A stretch of DNA of 37,607 nt from an uncultured Bacteroidota bacterium (lineage in GTDB: Bacteria; Bacteroidota; Bacteroidia; Flavobacteriales; Flavobacteriaceae): the NCBI GenBank assembly GCA_902525795.1, contig CABZIT010000009.1:1-37607 (forward strand), given 5' to 3'. The position numbers and the translations under genes were made by a program. Under the pieces are notes generated by a model. The model saw only the letters and a list, made by a program, of their open reading frames with translations. It did no database searches and had not been told where the DNA came from. Each line of letters begins with the position of its first letter. The stretch's first letter is position 1. Below are positions 16,777 to 26,330 of this stretch, in pieces.

Positions 16777-19565
16777 GAAAAATATTACTGCTACTTTTAA
16801 TAACATCCTTTACATATGGACAAGATATTAATACTAATTTTCGTGAAGGAACTATAATGTTCAAGTTAAAAAACTTTGTAGAAGCTAAAGATACTTCTAA
16901 CAAAATTTTAGATGGTATTGGCATCGAAGAAAATATAGAAGATTACCCTGTAATTAATGGAATTTTTAGAAATCACACAATTATCGATTTTGAACGCCCT
17001 AGCTATTTTTCATCCGTTGATGAGTTAAAAAAAATATATAGAATTAAAATTAATGAAGATAATGATATTGATTTTCTTATAGATGAACTAGCTGCATTGG
17101 ATTTTATAGACTTTGCGGAAAGAGAACCAATATATAAAATTGATTTTCAGCCCAATGATTATTATTATAATGGCAGTGGATCAAATAATTTGAATTGGTA
17201 TCATGATCTGATAAATTCCGAGGGTGCATGGGACATAAGTCTGGGAAGTGAAAATATTTTAATTGCTATTGTGGATAATGCTATTGATGTAGGACACCTG
17301 GATTTAAACGTAGTAAAAGCTTATGATGTTGCCAATAATGACGGAGACCCCAATCCACCCTTTAATAATAATCAGAATAGTGGTTGGTCACACGGCACAC
17401 ATGTTGCTGGTTTAGCGGCTGCATTAACAAATAATGAAATTGGTATTGCCTCATTAGGTGGAAATGCACGTATTATAGCCGTTAAAGCCTCCTATGATAA
17501 TACAGAGGATGGAGAGTCTATTCAAGCTACTTATGATGGTGTTATATGGGCTTGTGAGAACGGAGCAAATGTAGTAAATATGTCCCTTGGAAGTTACTTT
17601 TATTCTAGTTCAATTGAAAGTATTTTTAATGGGTATTCAGATGTGGTTTTTCTTGGTGCTGCAGGAAATGACAATACAAGTGATAGGATGTATCCAGCGG
17701 CTTATAATAATGTAATTGGAGTTGGCTCTGTAAATGCAAACGGAATTAAATCTAGTTTTTCTAATTATAATGATATTAACGATGCCGATCCATGGGTGGA
17801 CATTTCTGCTCCGGGTGGTTTTTCATTTAATGGACTTCTTAGTACCGTAGCATCTGAAAATAATGATTCATATGGATTCAAAGGTGGAACATCTATGGCA
17901 AGTCCTGTGGCGTCTGGTTTAGCCGGATTAATGCTTGCAATCAACCCAGGACTTTCTAGGGATGAAATTTTAAATTGTTTGCAGTCAACCGGTGTTAGTG
18001 CGGGCGCAGTATTGGGACCAAGAATTGATGCTTATTCAGCAATGCTTTGCGCACAACCTGAAGATGATGTAATTGCTGCTTTTTTAGCTTCATCTCCAAC
18101 AGTTATATATCAGGGTGACTCTGTTTTTTTTAATAATTTTTCCATAGCAGCAGACAATGCCATTTATATGTGGGAATTTGAGGGTGGCTCACCCTCAACA
18201 TCAAATATCTTTAATCCTGGTCAAGTTATTTACGATGATCAAGGAATTTTTGATGTTACCTTAACAATTTTGAGTGGACCAAACATCAGGACACTTACAA
18301 GAGAAAACTACATAAAGGTTAATGAAACGCCTATTGGTGGTTGGGCAGTTCAAAATACAGGCTTTGCTACCCAGTCAAGAGGGGTGAAAAATATTTCAAT
18401 TGTTAATGAAAATACTGTATGGATTACTGCATATGATGGAAGTGGAAATGGCGATAATATTCAAGAATTTTCAAGAACCAATGACAATGGTCAAAATTGG
18501 TCACCTGGCTTTATAGATGTGGGTAATAGTGAGCTTGGTATTTCAATGATTCATGCAATAAGTTATGAAACAGCTTGGGTAGTTGCCTATCCGTTCAATA
18601 ATTTAAGTTACGGTGGTATTTATAAAACAACAGATGGTGGCTTAACATGGAATAGACAAAATACTGCCAGCTACAGTGCACCTGGTGCATTTCCAAATGT
18701 AGTATATTTTTGGGATGAAAATATAGGTTTTGCACAAGGAGACCCTGTTGATGGAGAATATGAATTATACACAACAATTGATGGTGGTGAAAATTGGACT
18801 GAAGTGGATGGAAATAATATTCCAAACCCACTAGCTGGAGAATATGGATATGTAAGACAAATCGAAGTGTATGAGAACAATGTTTGGTACACTACAAATA
18901 GAGGTAGGATATACCATTCCATTGACAAAGGTTTTAATTGGGTTGTCTACAATACAAATGTTACAGATTTTGCGGGCATAAGAGTTTCTTTTGCTAATGA
19001 AAATGATGGTGTTTATATTGATCAAACAGGTGCTGTTTACAGATCCTTTAATGGTGGTGCAAGCTGGGAACAAATTGACACCCAAGGACCTATTTTTACC
19101 AGTGATCTGAGTTATGCCCCCAACTCTAACACAATATTTACAACAGGTGCTTCTGCCGGAAGTTCAGGCTCATCTGTTAGTTTTGATGGAGGTTATGTTT
19201 GGACTGGTATTGATGTTGGAACTCAACACACAGAAGTAGAATTTATTGATGAAAATACAGGGTGGTCAGGTGGATTTAATTTCAGTGCTACCCAAGGAGG
19301 TATATTTGTTTGGGATCCAATAGAACTATCGAATTCAGAATTTAATATCAGTGAATCTATAATATTCTATCCAAATCCAGTTACAGACATTTTGAATATC
19401 TCTTTATCTGGAAAAATCAGTGCTTCAGTATTTGATATTTCTGGAAAAATGATCTTGGAAACAAATGAGAAGAAAATTGATTTTAGCAATTTAAAAAGCG
19501 GAATTTATTTTGTTGAAATTGAAAACGATACAAAATCGAAAGTTATCAAAATTATAAAAGAATAA
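16773..19565 (+). CDS. Secreted subtilisin-like (S8) protease with PKD, BNR-like region and T9SS sorting domain
   Basis: A 930-residue extracellular serine protease. Signal peptide 1-16 (TYG/Q) and a propeptide-like region (to about 135) precede the S8 domain. The triad is D168 (in VDNAID, where DTG is usual), H207 (SHGTHVAG) and S374 (GGTSMASP), with oxyanion N299. A PKD-like domain (about 434-517) follows. Next comes a region of repeated DGG-x-W (BNR/sortilin-like) turns, such as TTDGGLTW, TIDGGENW and FNGGASWE (about 520-850). The T9SS domain is at 863-930 (IIFYPNPVTD...KIIKE). The gene is cotranslated with the plug-like lipoprotein and followed after 1 nt by a SOUL protein. It is likely involved in protein degradation at the cell surface. 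Confidence 0.93.
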   Translation: MRKILLLLLITSFTYGQDINTNFREGTIMFKLKNFVEAKDTSNKILDGIGIEENIEDYPVINGIFRNHTIIDFERPSYFSSVDELKKIYRIKINEDNDIDFLIDELAALDFIDFAEREPIYKIDFQPNDYYYNGSGSNNLNWYHDLINSEGAWDISLGSENILIAIVDNAIDVGHLDLNVVKAYDVANNDGDPNPPFNNNQNSGWSHGTHVAGLAAALTNNEIGIASLGGNARIIAVKASYDNTEDGESIQATYDGVIWACENGANVVNMSLGSYFYSSSIESIFNGYSDVVFLGAAGNDNTSDRMYPAAYNNVIGVGSVNANGIKSSFSNYNDINDADPWVDISAPGGFSFNGLLSTVASENNDSYGFKGGTSMASPVASGLAGLMLAINPGLSRDEILNCLQSTGVSAGAVLGPRIDAYSAMLCAQPEDDVIAAFLASSPTVIYQGDSVFFNNFSIAADNAIYMWEFEGGSPSTSNIFNPGQVIYDDQGIFDVTLTILSGPNIRTLTRENYIKVNETPIGGWAVQNTGFATQSRGVKNISIVNENTVWITAYDGSGNGDNIQEFSRTNDNGQNWSPGFIDVGNSELGISMIHAISYETAWVVAYPFNNLSYGGIYKTTDGGLTWNRQNTASYSAPGAFPNVVYFWDENIGFAQGDPVDGEYELYTTIDGGENWTEVDGNNIPNPLAGEYGYVRQIEVYENNVWYTTNRGRIYHSIDKGFNWVVYNTNVTDFAGIRVSFANENDGVYIDQTGAVYRSFNGGASWEQIDTQGPIFTSDLSYAPNSNTIFTTGASAGSSGSSVSFDGGYVWTGIDVGTQHTEVEFIDENTGWSGGFNFSATQGGIFVWDPIELSNSEFNISESIIFYPNPVTDILNISLSGKISASVFDISGKMILETNEKKIDFSNLKSGIYFVEIENDTKSKVIKIIKE

Positions 19566-19566
19566 T

Positions 19567-20118
19567 ATGGTCAAATTAATAATAGCTTTAATTTTTACAA
19601 TGAATTTATTCAACTACGAAACACAAAAATATTCTGTAATATTAATGGATGATGATTTTGAGATTCGTTACTATGAACCGGTTATAAAAGCTAGTGTTAT
19701 TTCAGATGAAAATTCCAATAATAATTTTTATAAATTATTTCAATTCATAAGTGGAAATAATTCTAAAAATGAAAAAATTGAAATGACAACTCCTGTTTAT
19801 ATGAAAAGTGAAGATGAAAAAAATAAAATGGAATTTGTTATGCCCAGTAAGTTTAATATGGATAATATTTCTACACCAAATGATATAAGTATTTCGATAT
19901 ATGAAACTCAAGCAAAATATTTCGCCTGTGTTAGATATGGAGGATATTCAAATTCATCCAAATTTCAAGAACACTCTGCAAGACTCTCTAAGAAATTAAG
20001 AGATATTGATATTAAAATGATCGGTGATATTTTCTACGTTTCTTATAACAGTCCATATAAAGTTTTCAACCGAAGAAATGAAGCAATGGTTGAAATAGAA
20101 TATGTGGAAAAAAATTAA
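19567..20118 (+). CDS. SOUL-family heme-binding-like protein
   Basis: A 183-residue protein with a hydrophobic N-terminus (possible signal, about 1-13) and the SOUL/HBP (PF04832) pattern. Visible elements are DDFEIRYYEP near the start, IEMTTPVYM, MEFVMPSKF, RYGGYSN in the middle and the NSPYKVFNRRNEAMVEI ending. Family members bind heme or tetrapyrroles in some organisms, but binding cannot be inferred for this one. It begins 1 nt after the subtilisin stop and ends in a 4-nt overlap with the convergent DUF4920 gene. Confidence 0.87.
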   Translation: MVKLIIALIFTMNLFNYETQKYSVILMDDDFEIRYYEPVIKASVISDENSNNNFYKLFQFISGNNSKNEKIEMTTPVYMKSEDEKNKMEFVMPSKFNMDNISTPNDISISIYETQAKYFACVRYGGYSNSSKFQEHSARLSKKLRDIDIKMIGDIFYVSYNSPYKVFNRRNEAMVEIEYVEKN

Positions 20119-20576
20119 TTCGTTTTTATTGCAACACCATCTGCTAAAAATGATAATTTAAATTCAGGCTTTACAATTTTTTCAATTTCATTTAAACTTT
20201 TTCCAGCATCCTCTGCATAATGCCTAAGCCTTTCTACGGAAATGGTATCCTTTGAAATATTTCCAGAAATAAATGCCAACTTAGATTCTACACCAGTTTT
20301 GGGAACAAAGAAACCGTAATCTTTAAATTTAACAAATATAGTGTCTTCATCAACTTTTAAATTCATCCAGCATCCCTTTTTAGGACAAACGTTTATTATT
20401 TTACCACTGAGATTTTTATTGTCAATATTATTAAGTGAGAATTTATCTATGACTTTTGAAAAGTTTTCTAAATCTGTATCTAGATTAAAATCTCCAAAAG
20501 TAGAAATATGTAATTCATTTTTACACGAAAAGATTGTTAATAAAGAGAAAAAAAATATGAAAAAAAGATATTTCAT
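20115..20576 (-). CDS. DUF4920-family lipoprotein
   Basis: A 153-residue protein with a signal ending in LTIFSC (lipid-modified C18). The body carries VCPKKGCWMNL, FVKFKDYGFFVPK and RLRHYAEDAGKS, the recognisable DUF4920 (PF16267) core with two conserved cysteines. The cysteines in the VCxKKGCW segment suggest metal or redox binding, but the function is unknown to me. It stands alone, convergent with the SOUL gene and divergent from the SRPBCC gene. Confidence 0.85.
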   Translation of the reverse strand: MKYLFFIFFFSLLTIFSCKNELHISTFGDFNLDTDLENFSKVIDKFSLNNIDNKNLSGKIINVCPKKGCWMNLKVDEDTIFVKFKDYGFFVPKTGVESKLAFISGNISKDTISVERLRHYAEDAGKSLNEIEKIVKPEFKLSFLADGVAIKTN

Positions 20577-20613
20577 TTTAATTAATTTTGATTTTTAAAT
20601 TTACCATTTTCAA

Positions 20614-21126
20614 ATGAAAGACATAAAAAATTTTACAAAAATATGGAAGGCTCAATATGAAATGAAAATTGATAGTTCCGTAGCATCTATTTGGGAAATA
20701 ATTACCAAGCCAAAAAATCTAGAATTAGTGCATCCTTTTTGTAAATCAAATGAAACGATAAACTGGCCAGGAGTTGGATCAAAGGATATATTGATTTATC
20801 ACAGTGGCTTAAAATACATTAGAGAGTTTTTGACTTGGGATAAAGAAAAGGGATATAGCTTATTAATTGGTGAAAAAAATAAAGATAGATCTTATGTAGT
20901 ATGGAAGATTTTTAAGATTGGAAATGATAATCACTTAAAAATTACTGTGTATCCCTATTTTTTGAGAGATTACCCAAAATTAGTTTCATTTCTCCCCTAC
21001 CATCTATTAATAATACCCAAACTGACTGAATATTTAAAAAATGTCGTTCGGGGAATTGATTGGTATTTGAAAACTGGAAAAAAAATTGAAAAAAACCAAT
21101 TTGGAAAACACTCTTGGTTTTCATGA
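20614..21126 (+). CDS. SRPBCC-superfamily protein
   Basis: A 170-residue START/Bet v1-like ligand-binding fold candidate. It has an N-terminal strand and helix typical of polyketide-cyclase-like SRPBCC proteins (MKIDSSVASIWEIITKPKNL), a DYPKL segment and an amphipathic C-terminal helix (LTEYLKNVVRGIDWYLKTG), ending GKHSWFS. No catalytic residues can be assigned. It is the first of two plus-strand genes, with 55 nt between them. Confidence 0.7.
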   Translation: MKDIKNFTKIWKAQYEMKIDSSVASIWEIITKPKNLELVHPFCKSNETINWPGVGSKDILIYHSGLKYIREFLTWDKEKGYSLLIGEKNKDRSYVVWKIFKIGNDNHLKITVYPYFLRDYPKLVSFLPYHLLIIPKLTEYLKNVVRGIDWYLKTGKKIEKNQFGKHSWFS

Positions 21127-21181
21127 AAACGAATTATTTTTTGGTATAAAATTTGTTATTTTGTTTGTTTAAATTCACACA

Positions 21182-21877
21182 ATGAATAATGTTAATCTTT
21201 TTAATGAGCTCAAAATTGAAAGAGACAAGAAAATTGATTCCAAACAACTCATGGAATCTCTTAAAAAAATATGGCATGAAAACGATCTTACATTAAAAAA
21301 TATCAATAAAAAAAATGACGGAGGTGTGAATAGTCTTGATTTTGACAAAATGAATTCTAACAATATTTTTCATTCTTCTATTATAAAGAAGATATGTGTA
21401 AAATATAGGTTAAGATTTTTAGACTCTGAACTATTCAAAGGAGAATATCCTCAAAATATCACTAAAATAATTAGAGGTTTAGAAAATAAGCATAATACAA
21501 AACTTAAAAATTTTATGATTATGGCTCCCTCTAAACTCTTTAAAATTAAAAGTCCGGATGACCCAATTCTTTTTGCTCCTATCGGAAACGGATACTATTA
21601 TCTAATACATAAGTGGGGAAAAGAATTTAATTCAATTAGAAGGCTGTTAGTACTACCATTTAAAAACATTGATAACCTTACTATATTCTCAATCCTTGTT
21701 AGTGTTGTATTTGCTCTTATCGGAAAGTTAATATTCCCCACCCTAACAATGTCTGAAGTGTTTATATTATTCCTTTTTCTTGTTAAGGGATTTATTTTTA
21801 TCTTTTTCTATACCTTTTTCTTAACCAGAAAAAATTTCAGTGAAAGTATCTGGAATAGCAAATATGATTCTTTTTAA
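21182..21877 (+). CDS. Uncharacterised protein with two C-terminal membrane helices
   Basis: A 231-residue protein. The soluble N-terminal part (1-155) starts NNVNLFNELKIERDKK and contains LRFLDSELFKGEYP and a conserved-looking PIGNGYYYLIHKWG stretch. Two strongly hydrophobic helices (about 165-185 and 190-215) follow, then a short tail ending FSESIWNSKYDSF. I recall similar proteins in other Flavobacteriia but no domain name or function. The topology suggests a cytoplasmic domain anchored by a C-terminal helical hairpin. Confidence 0.7.
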   Translation: MNNVNLFNELKIERDKKIDSKQLMESLKKIWHENDLTLKNINKKNDGGVNSLDFDKMNSNNIFHSSIIKKICVKYRLRFLDSELFKGEYPQNITKIIRGLENKHNTKLKNFMIMAPSKLFKIKSPDDPILFAPIGNGYYYLIHKWGKEFNSIRRLLVLPFKNIDNLTIFSILVSVVFALIGKLIFPTLTMSEVFILFLFLVKGFIFIFFYTFFLTRKNFSESIWNSKYDSF

Positions 21878-21881
21878 TATA

Positions 21882-22277
21882 TTATTGGATCTCCAAATTA
21901 AGATCTATTATCTTTATAATTCCTGAGTCTATATTATCCAACCTAACAAATATTTTTTTTGAAATTGAGGTATCATAATCTTGAGGCTTTTTTAAATGAT
22001 TAATATCTAATTTAGCGTCAATTTCTGACTCATAAAATGTTATATTGTATTCGTGAGTATTACAATTTTTTAAAATCTTATTAAATGGTATTGTTAGGTC
22101 AAATTTACTTATAACACTTTTGAAATCAGAATTAACGTGTAGTCTGATTTGATCTTTATGATTATAACAACTATCACAATGTTGTGAAGTGTTATTACAG
22201 ATCACGAATGTGAAAACAAAGAATAGTAATCTCAAAATAAAAATTAGATGGTTAGTCTTATCATAAATATAGAACAT
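21882..22277 (-). CDS. Hypothetical exported or membrane-anchored protein
   Basis: A 131-residue frame with a hydrophobic N-terminal segment (about 10-27, LIFILRLLFFVFTFVI) that could be a signal or anchor. It is followed by a short cysteine-rich stretch, QHCDSCYNHKD (33-43, CxxC). The rest is rich in Asn, Asp, Lys and Ile and predicted to be mostly strands. I recognise no family. It ends 4 nt from the convergent gene, and the frame is clean, so it is probably real. Confidence 0.55.
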   Translation of the reverse strand: MFYIYDKTNHLIFILRLLFFVFTFVICNNTSQHCDSCYNHKDQIRLHVNSDFKSVISKFDLTIPFNKILKNCNTHEYNITFYESEIDAKLDINHLKKPQDYDTSISKKIFVRLDNIDSGIIKIIDLNLEIQ

Positions 22278-22387
22278 TTAAAATTGATTTATAAAAAATC
22301 AAATAATAAAGTTTCAAGAATAATGTATTGGATTTTACTTTGTATATCATAAATTACTTAATATCTTGAGAATTAAATATATTCAAT

Positions 22388-22807
22388 ATGTTAAGAAAAA
22401 TCAATGCAATTTGGGAAGGAGACGGATCCAATGGAATCGGGTCTTTAACAGCACAAAGTGGTGCCTTTAATAAAATGCCATATAGTTTTAAAACCAGATT
22501 TAAAAATGATGATGGAAAACTTGGTACTAATCCCGAGGAGCTAATTGCGGCTGCTCTAGCAGGATGTTTTAATATGAAATTAAGTTTTGTATTAAACGAA
22601 TCAAATTTTAATCCAGTCAAATTAAATACTGATGCAGAATTAATTTTTGAAGACGGAAAAATAATTTCAATAAGTTTAAATTTAAAGGGTGAGGTAGATG
22701 ATATTAGCAATGATAAATTTATAGAACTCGCAAATGAAGCAAAAAATAATTGCCCAATTTCTGGTGTTCTAAATTGTGATATATTACTAGAAGCAACTCT
22801 CTTGTAA
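22388..22807 (+). CDS. osmC: OsmC/Ohr-family thiol peroxidase
   Basis: A 139-residue OsmC-type peroxiredoxin that reduces organic hydroperoxides. It has the N-terminal AIWEGDGSNGIGSL strand pair, the NPEELIAAALAGCFNM helix with peroxidatic C60 and conserved E51, and C122 in NNCPISGVLNC as the likely resolving cysteine. Length is normal. The pattern (AxWxGxxxxGxG) favours OsmC rather than Ohr. It is a single gene with a 110-nt AT-rich upstream region and no OhrR-like neighbour. Confidence 0.92.
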   Translation: MLRKINAIWEGDGSNGIGSLTAQSGAFNKMPYSFKTRFKNDDGKLGTNPEELIAAALAGCFNMKLSFVLNESNFNPVKLNTDAELIFEDGKIISISLNLKGEVDDISNDKFIELANEAKNNCPISGVLNCDILLEATLL

Positions 22808-22892
22808 AATTTTACCTACAAAAATATTAAACCCCCATTATTTCGTGAAAAATGTTAAATTGCATAATTATTTAATTAATTTTTAAATACTT

Positions 22893-25800
22893 ATGAAAAA
22901 AATTACCTTTCTTTTTTTAGTAGCGCATCTGGTACCCGTTCTGTTATTTGCTCAAAAAACAGGCACAGAAATGGTTGCAGATATGGGGAGAGGAATAAAC
23001 CTTGGGAACGTTCTTAGTGCTCCCGCCGAAGGAGATTGGGCTGTGGCAGTAACAGAACAATATTTTATTGATGTAAAAAATGCAGGTTTTACGAATGTTA
23101 GAATACCAGTCGACTTTTTTGGTACCCGAACTACTGGTGATTGGAGTGGTGAAAGTACATTTGATGGCACTAATTTTTACTCAGCTAGTTCTGGCACCTC
23201 TGCCCAATATACTGGAGAAACTTTCACAATAGATGCCACCTATTTAACAAGAGTAGAACAAGTAATTGATTGGTCGTTAAATCAAGGGCTTGTAACCATC
23301 CTTGATTTTCATGGATCACATTTAAAATCTGATTTCATTAAAACTTTTGAATCTACTGAGAGTGCTTATACAGATCCAACTTCGGCAAGAAGAGCAGCAG
23401 ATAATGCAAAATTTAGAGCTATCTGGACTAAATTGGCAGACACTTTTAAAGATAAAGGCTATAATTTAGTGTTTGAAATTATTAACGAGCCTTATTTTTA
23501 CATGACCAAGGCAGATATGGATACACTTACTTCCGATCTCTTAGCGATTATAAGAGTTGGAGGAAATAACCCAGACAGAAATATTATTGTTACAGGAGGT
23601 GGTCCTGAAACATCTTATGAAGCGATTACGAATCTTGACCCTACCCTTTTTAATAATTCCCCTAACCGTCTAATAGGAACTTTTCATTATTACAACCCAT
23701 ATAGTTTTACAAGTTCTAGTAAAGATGCTTATGATACTGAATCTTGGGGAGCGTCTGATGAATCAACTGTAGATGGACATTTTGCCACAGTTAGTTCATG
23801 GGCTACCACCAACTCAGTGCCTGTTTTTTTAGGTGAATTTGGTGCAGATAATACTGGCGGATATAACTACAGTACTGGAGATTTAAATGCTGTTTCAGGA
23901 AATTCTACTGGTTTTGCTGATGGAGGACCGGACAACACCTCAAAATTGGCATATTTAAAATATGTTGCTGAAAAAGCCATAACTGATGGATTTTCTTTTG
24001 CAGTTTGGGATGCTGGACCAAAGTCTAATAAAACAATTAATAAGAGAACGGATAGTCCACTTACTGAGAATTTTGATAGAAGTGAATTTTCAGCAACTAC
24101 TTATAATCCGAAATCAACAACTGTAAGTACACTTTTAGATACCTCTGTTTGGGTTGAAGATGCTAGGTATGCAATATTAAACCCATTGTCAGACACAAGA
24201 AATTTGCTATCTGGAAATAATCCAACCTTCACCTCAGGTACCAGTTGGAGTGGGACCGCAGTTAATGCCTGCAGTGGAAGCGCAGAGGGTGCATACGATG
24301 CAACAGTGACGTATACGGCTGATGGTAGTGGATCATGGAAAATAAATGCGTGTGATAATTCTAATAATCGTTTACAAACCTCTGCAAAAATTACTGTTCC
24401 TACAGCTGGTAGTTATACATTTACATTTTATGTAAAAGGTCAAGCAAATGATGTTATTGCCCCTTTTGTTTACACCTCTTCAAGTACATATTCTGATGAA
24501 GCAGATTATACCATACAAGCCACAGGAGTTTGGGAAAAGGTTGTAAGAACATTTGGATCATTAACAAATGATGATGCATCGGTACGAGTTCGTCTTAAAA
24601 CAACAGGTTCATCTGTTCATGTTGATGATCTATCTTTAGTTCTAACTTCAAATGCTGAACTTATAACCCCGAGATCTGCAATTACAACTTCAATAACTTC
24701 GCAACAAGCTGGAGATTGGGAAGATGGTTCAACTTGGGTAGGTGATGTTGCTCCTGATTCTCATAAAATTGACGTTACTCTTGATCACATTGTAGATCTT
24801 TCTTCTGCGGTTAAAGTAAATGATTTAACGATAGGATCTTCAGGAAAACTAAGAATAAACTCCTCAAGAAGTATCAGTATTGCTAATAATCTAACCATTT
24901 CAAACACCGCTGTTAATAGTATTACTGTTAAAGCTGGTAATTTAGGACCAGGATTAATAAAAATTGGCGGCACCTATGGTCCTACTGGAAATAGAGTTTA
25001 TTTCAATCATAAAATGGCTTCAGCAAGCTATAATCAGAAATGGATATTAATAGGATCGCCATTAGAAGACGCTACTATTGCTAATTTCATTAATAATTCC
25101 ACTTCAGTAGTTACGAATGGCGGTAGATCGGCATTCGCTCCATATGATGATGCTCTTAGTGCAGGTTCAAAATACACATATGTTGCCGATCCATACTCTG
25201 GTACAGATAGTTTTGTTGATGGTAAAGGGTATACTACACAATTAGATGCTACTGGGACTACTCCACCAACATTACAATTTAGAGGAAAACTACAAGATAC
25301 CTCTCCTGTTGAAATTTCAATTTCAAGCGGTGGAAATGGATTTAACTTAGTAGGTAATCCTTATTCAACTTGGCTATTTGCAAATAAATCAACAACTAGT
25401 GCCACTAACAATCTCTTAACAGCAAATACTTCTGTTTTAGCTGAAGAGACGATATGGATTTGGGACTCTTTAAATTCAACCTTTATTACAAAGAATCAAG
25501 ATGATGCAGCATTTAGAATTGCGCCAACTCAAGGCTTTTTTATAAAATCAGCGTCCGGCGGTGGTAATTTTTCTTTTACTGAAAATATGCAAACTCTAAC
25601 AAGTCAAACCTATTATAAAAACTCTAATACTAATACTAGATTTGAAATAAATTTATTTGCTTCTACTAATGATTTTCAGAAAAATACAACTGTAAGATAT
25701 ATTAACAACAGAACAACGTCTTTTGATAATGGTTCAGATAGCTCTTTATTTGGCAATGATCATTTATTAATTTATACAGAATTAGTAGAAAATAATACAG

Positions 25801-26318
25801 GGAAAAAATTAGCAATTCAAGCTTTACCAAATTCAAATTTTGAAAACATGGTAATTCCTGTTGGAGTTAGTGTATCAGAAGGATCAGAGATTACTTTTAG
25901 CGCAGATGCTTTAAATATTCCTGAAAATTACAAAGTGTATTTAGAAGATAAAATCACTAATATAGTAACACGTTTAGATGAAGCTAACTCAAAATATATA
26001 GTTTTTATTGAAAGTGGTAATACAAACGGTCGATTTTATATTCATACTAAAACTTCTTCACCTTTAATTACAGAAACAAATAATTTAGATACTATTAGTA
26101 TGTTTATTACTGTAGATTCTAAATTAAGAGTTCAAGGTCTTCATGAAGGAAATGGTACAATTTTAATATTCAATATTTTAGGACAAGAAATGTTCAAAAC
26201 ATCTTTTGAAGGAAACGGAGCAAATGATATAATATTACCAAAACTTGCCAATAGTATTTACATAGTGAAACTAAATACACAATACGGAACAATAAATAAA
26301 AAAATAATCATTCAATAA
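22893..26318 (+). CDS. Secreted GH5-family glycosidase (cellulase-like) with carbohydrate-binding and T9SS domains
   Basis: A 1141-residue multidomain exoenzyme. The signal peptide is 1-20 (LFA/Q). The GH5 domain is about 24-415, with GRGINLGN (33-40), R70, the H140 segment LDFHGSH, acid/base E199 in INEP, HYYNPY (266-271), nucleophile E315 in GEFGA, and W372. It acts on beta-1,4-type glucans or related polymers. A CBM4/9-like beta-sandwich (about 431-588) follows. Then comes a GDWEDGSTWVGDVAP-type beta repeat domain (about 600-690), a long uncharacterised beta-rich region including NLVGNPYSTW, and the T9SS domain (about 1064-1141, ending KKIIIQ). A small peptide gene starts 12 nt after the stop. 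Confidence 0.93.
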   Translation: MKKITFLFLVAHLVPVLLFAQKTGTEMVADMGRGINLGNVLSAPAEGDWAVAVTEQYFIDVKNAGFTNVRIPVDFFGTRTTGDWSGESTFDGTNFYSASSGTSAQYTGETFTIDATYLTRVEQVIDWSLNQGLVTILDFHGSHLKSDFIKTFESTESAYTDPTSARRAADNAKFRAIWTKLADTFKDKGYNLVFEIINEPYFYMTKADMDTLTSDLLAIIRVGGNNPDRNIIVTGGGPETSYEAITNLDPTLFNNSPNRLIGTFHYYNPYSFTSSSKDAYDTESWGASDESTVDGHFATVSSWATTNSVPVFLGEFGADNTGGYNYSTGDLNAVSGNSTGFADGGPDNTSKLAYLKYVAEKAITDGFSFAVWDAGPKSNKTINKRTDSPLTENFDRSEFSATTYNPKSTTVSTLLDTSVWVEDARYAILNPLSDTRNLLSGNNPTFTSGTSWSGTAVNACSGSAEGAYDATVTYTADGSGSWKINACDNSNNRLQTSAKITVPTAGSYTFTFYVKGQANDVIAPFVYTSSSTYSDEADYTIQATGVWEKVVRTFGSLTNDDASVRVRLKTTGSSVHVDDLSLVLTSNAELITPRSAITTSITSQQAGDWEDGSTWVGDVAPDSHKIDVTLDHIVDLSSAVKVNDLTIGSSGKLRINSSRSISIANNLTISNTAVNSITVKAGNLGPGLIKIGGTYGPTGNRVYFNHKMASASYNQKWILIGSPLEDATIANFINNSTSVVTNGGRSAFAPYDDALSAGSKYTYVADPYSGTDSFVDGKGYTTQLDATGTTPPTLQFRGKLQDTSPVEISISSGGNGFNLVGNPYSTWLFANKSTTSATNNLLTANTSVLAEETIWIWDSLNSTFITKNQDDAAFRIAPTQGFFIKSASGGGNFSFTENMQTLTSQTYYKNSNTNTRFEINLFASTNDFQKNTTVRYINNRTTSFDNGSDSSLFGNDHLLIYTELVENNTGKKLAIQALPNSNFENMVIPVGVSVSEGSEITFSADALNIPENYKVYLEDKITNIVTRLDEANSKYIVFIESGNTNGRFYIHTKTSSPLITETNNLDTISMFITVDSKLRVQGLHEGNGTILIFNILGQEMFKTSFEGNGANDIILPKLANSIYIVKLNTQYGTINKKIIIQ

Positions 26319-26330
26319 GCTATTAGTTAT

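Noticed and set aside
22354-22710. 118-aa minus-strand open frame opposite osmC
   Set aside because: It is antisense to the clear OsmC gene, with no plausible motifs; the OsmC reading has conserved catalytic cysteines.
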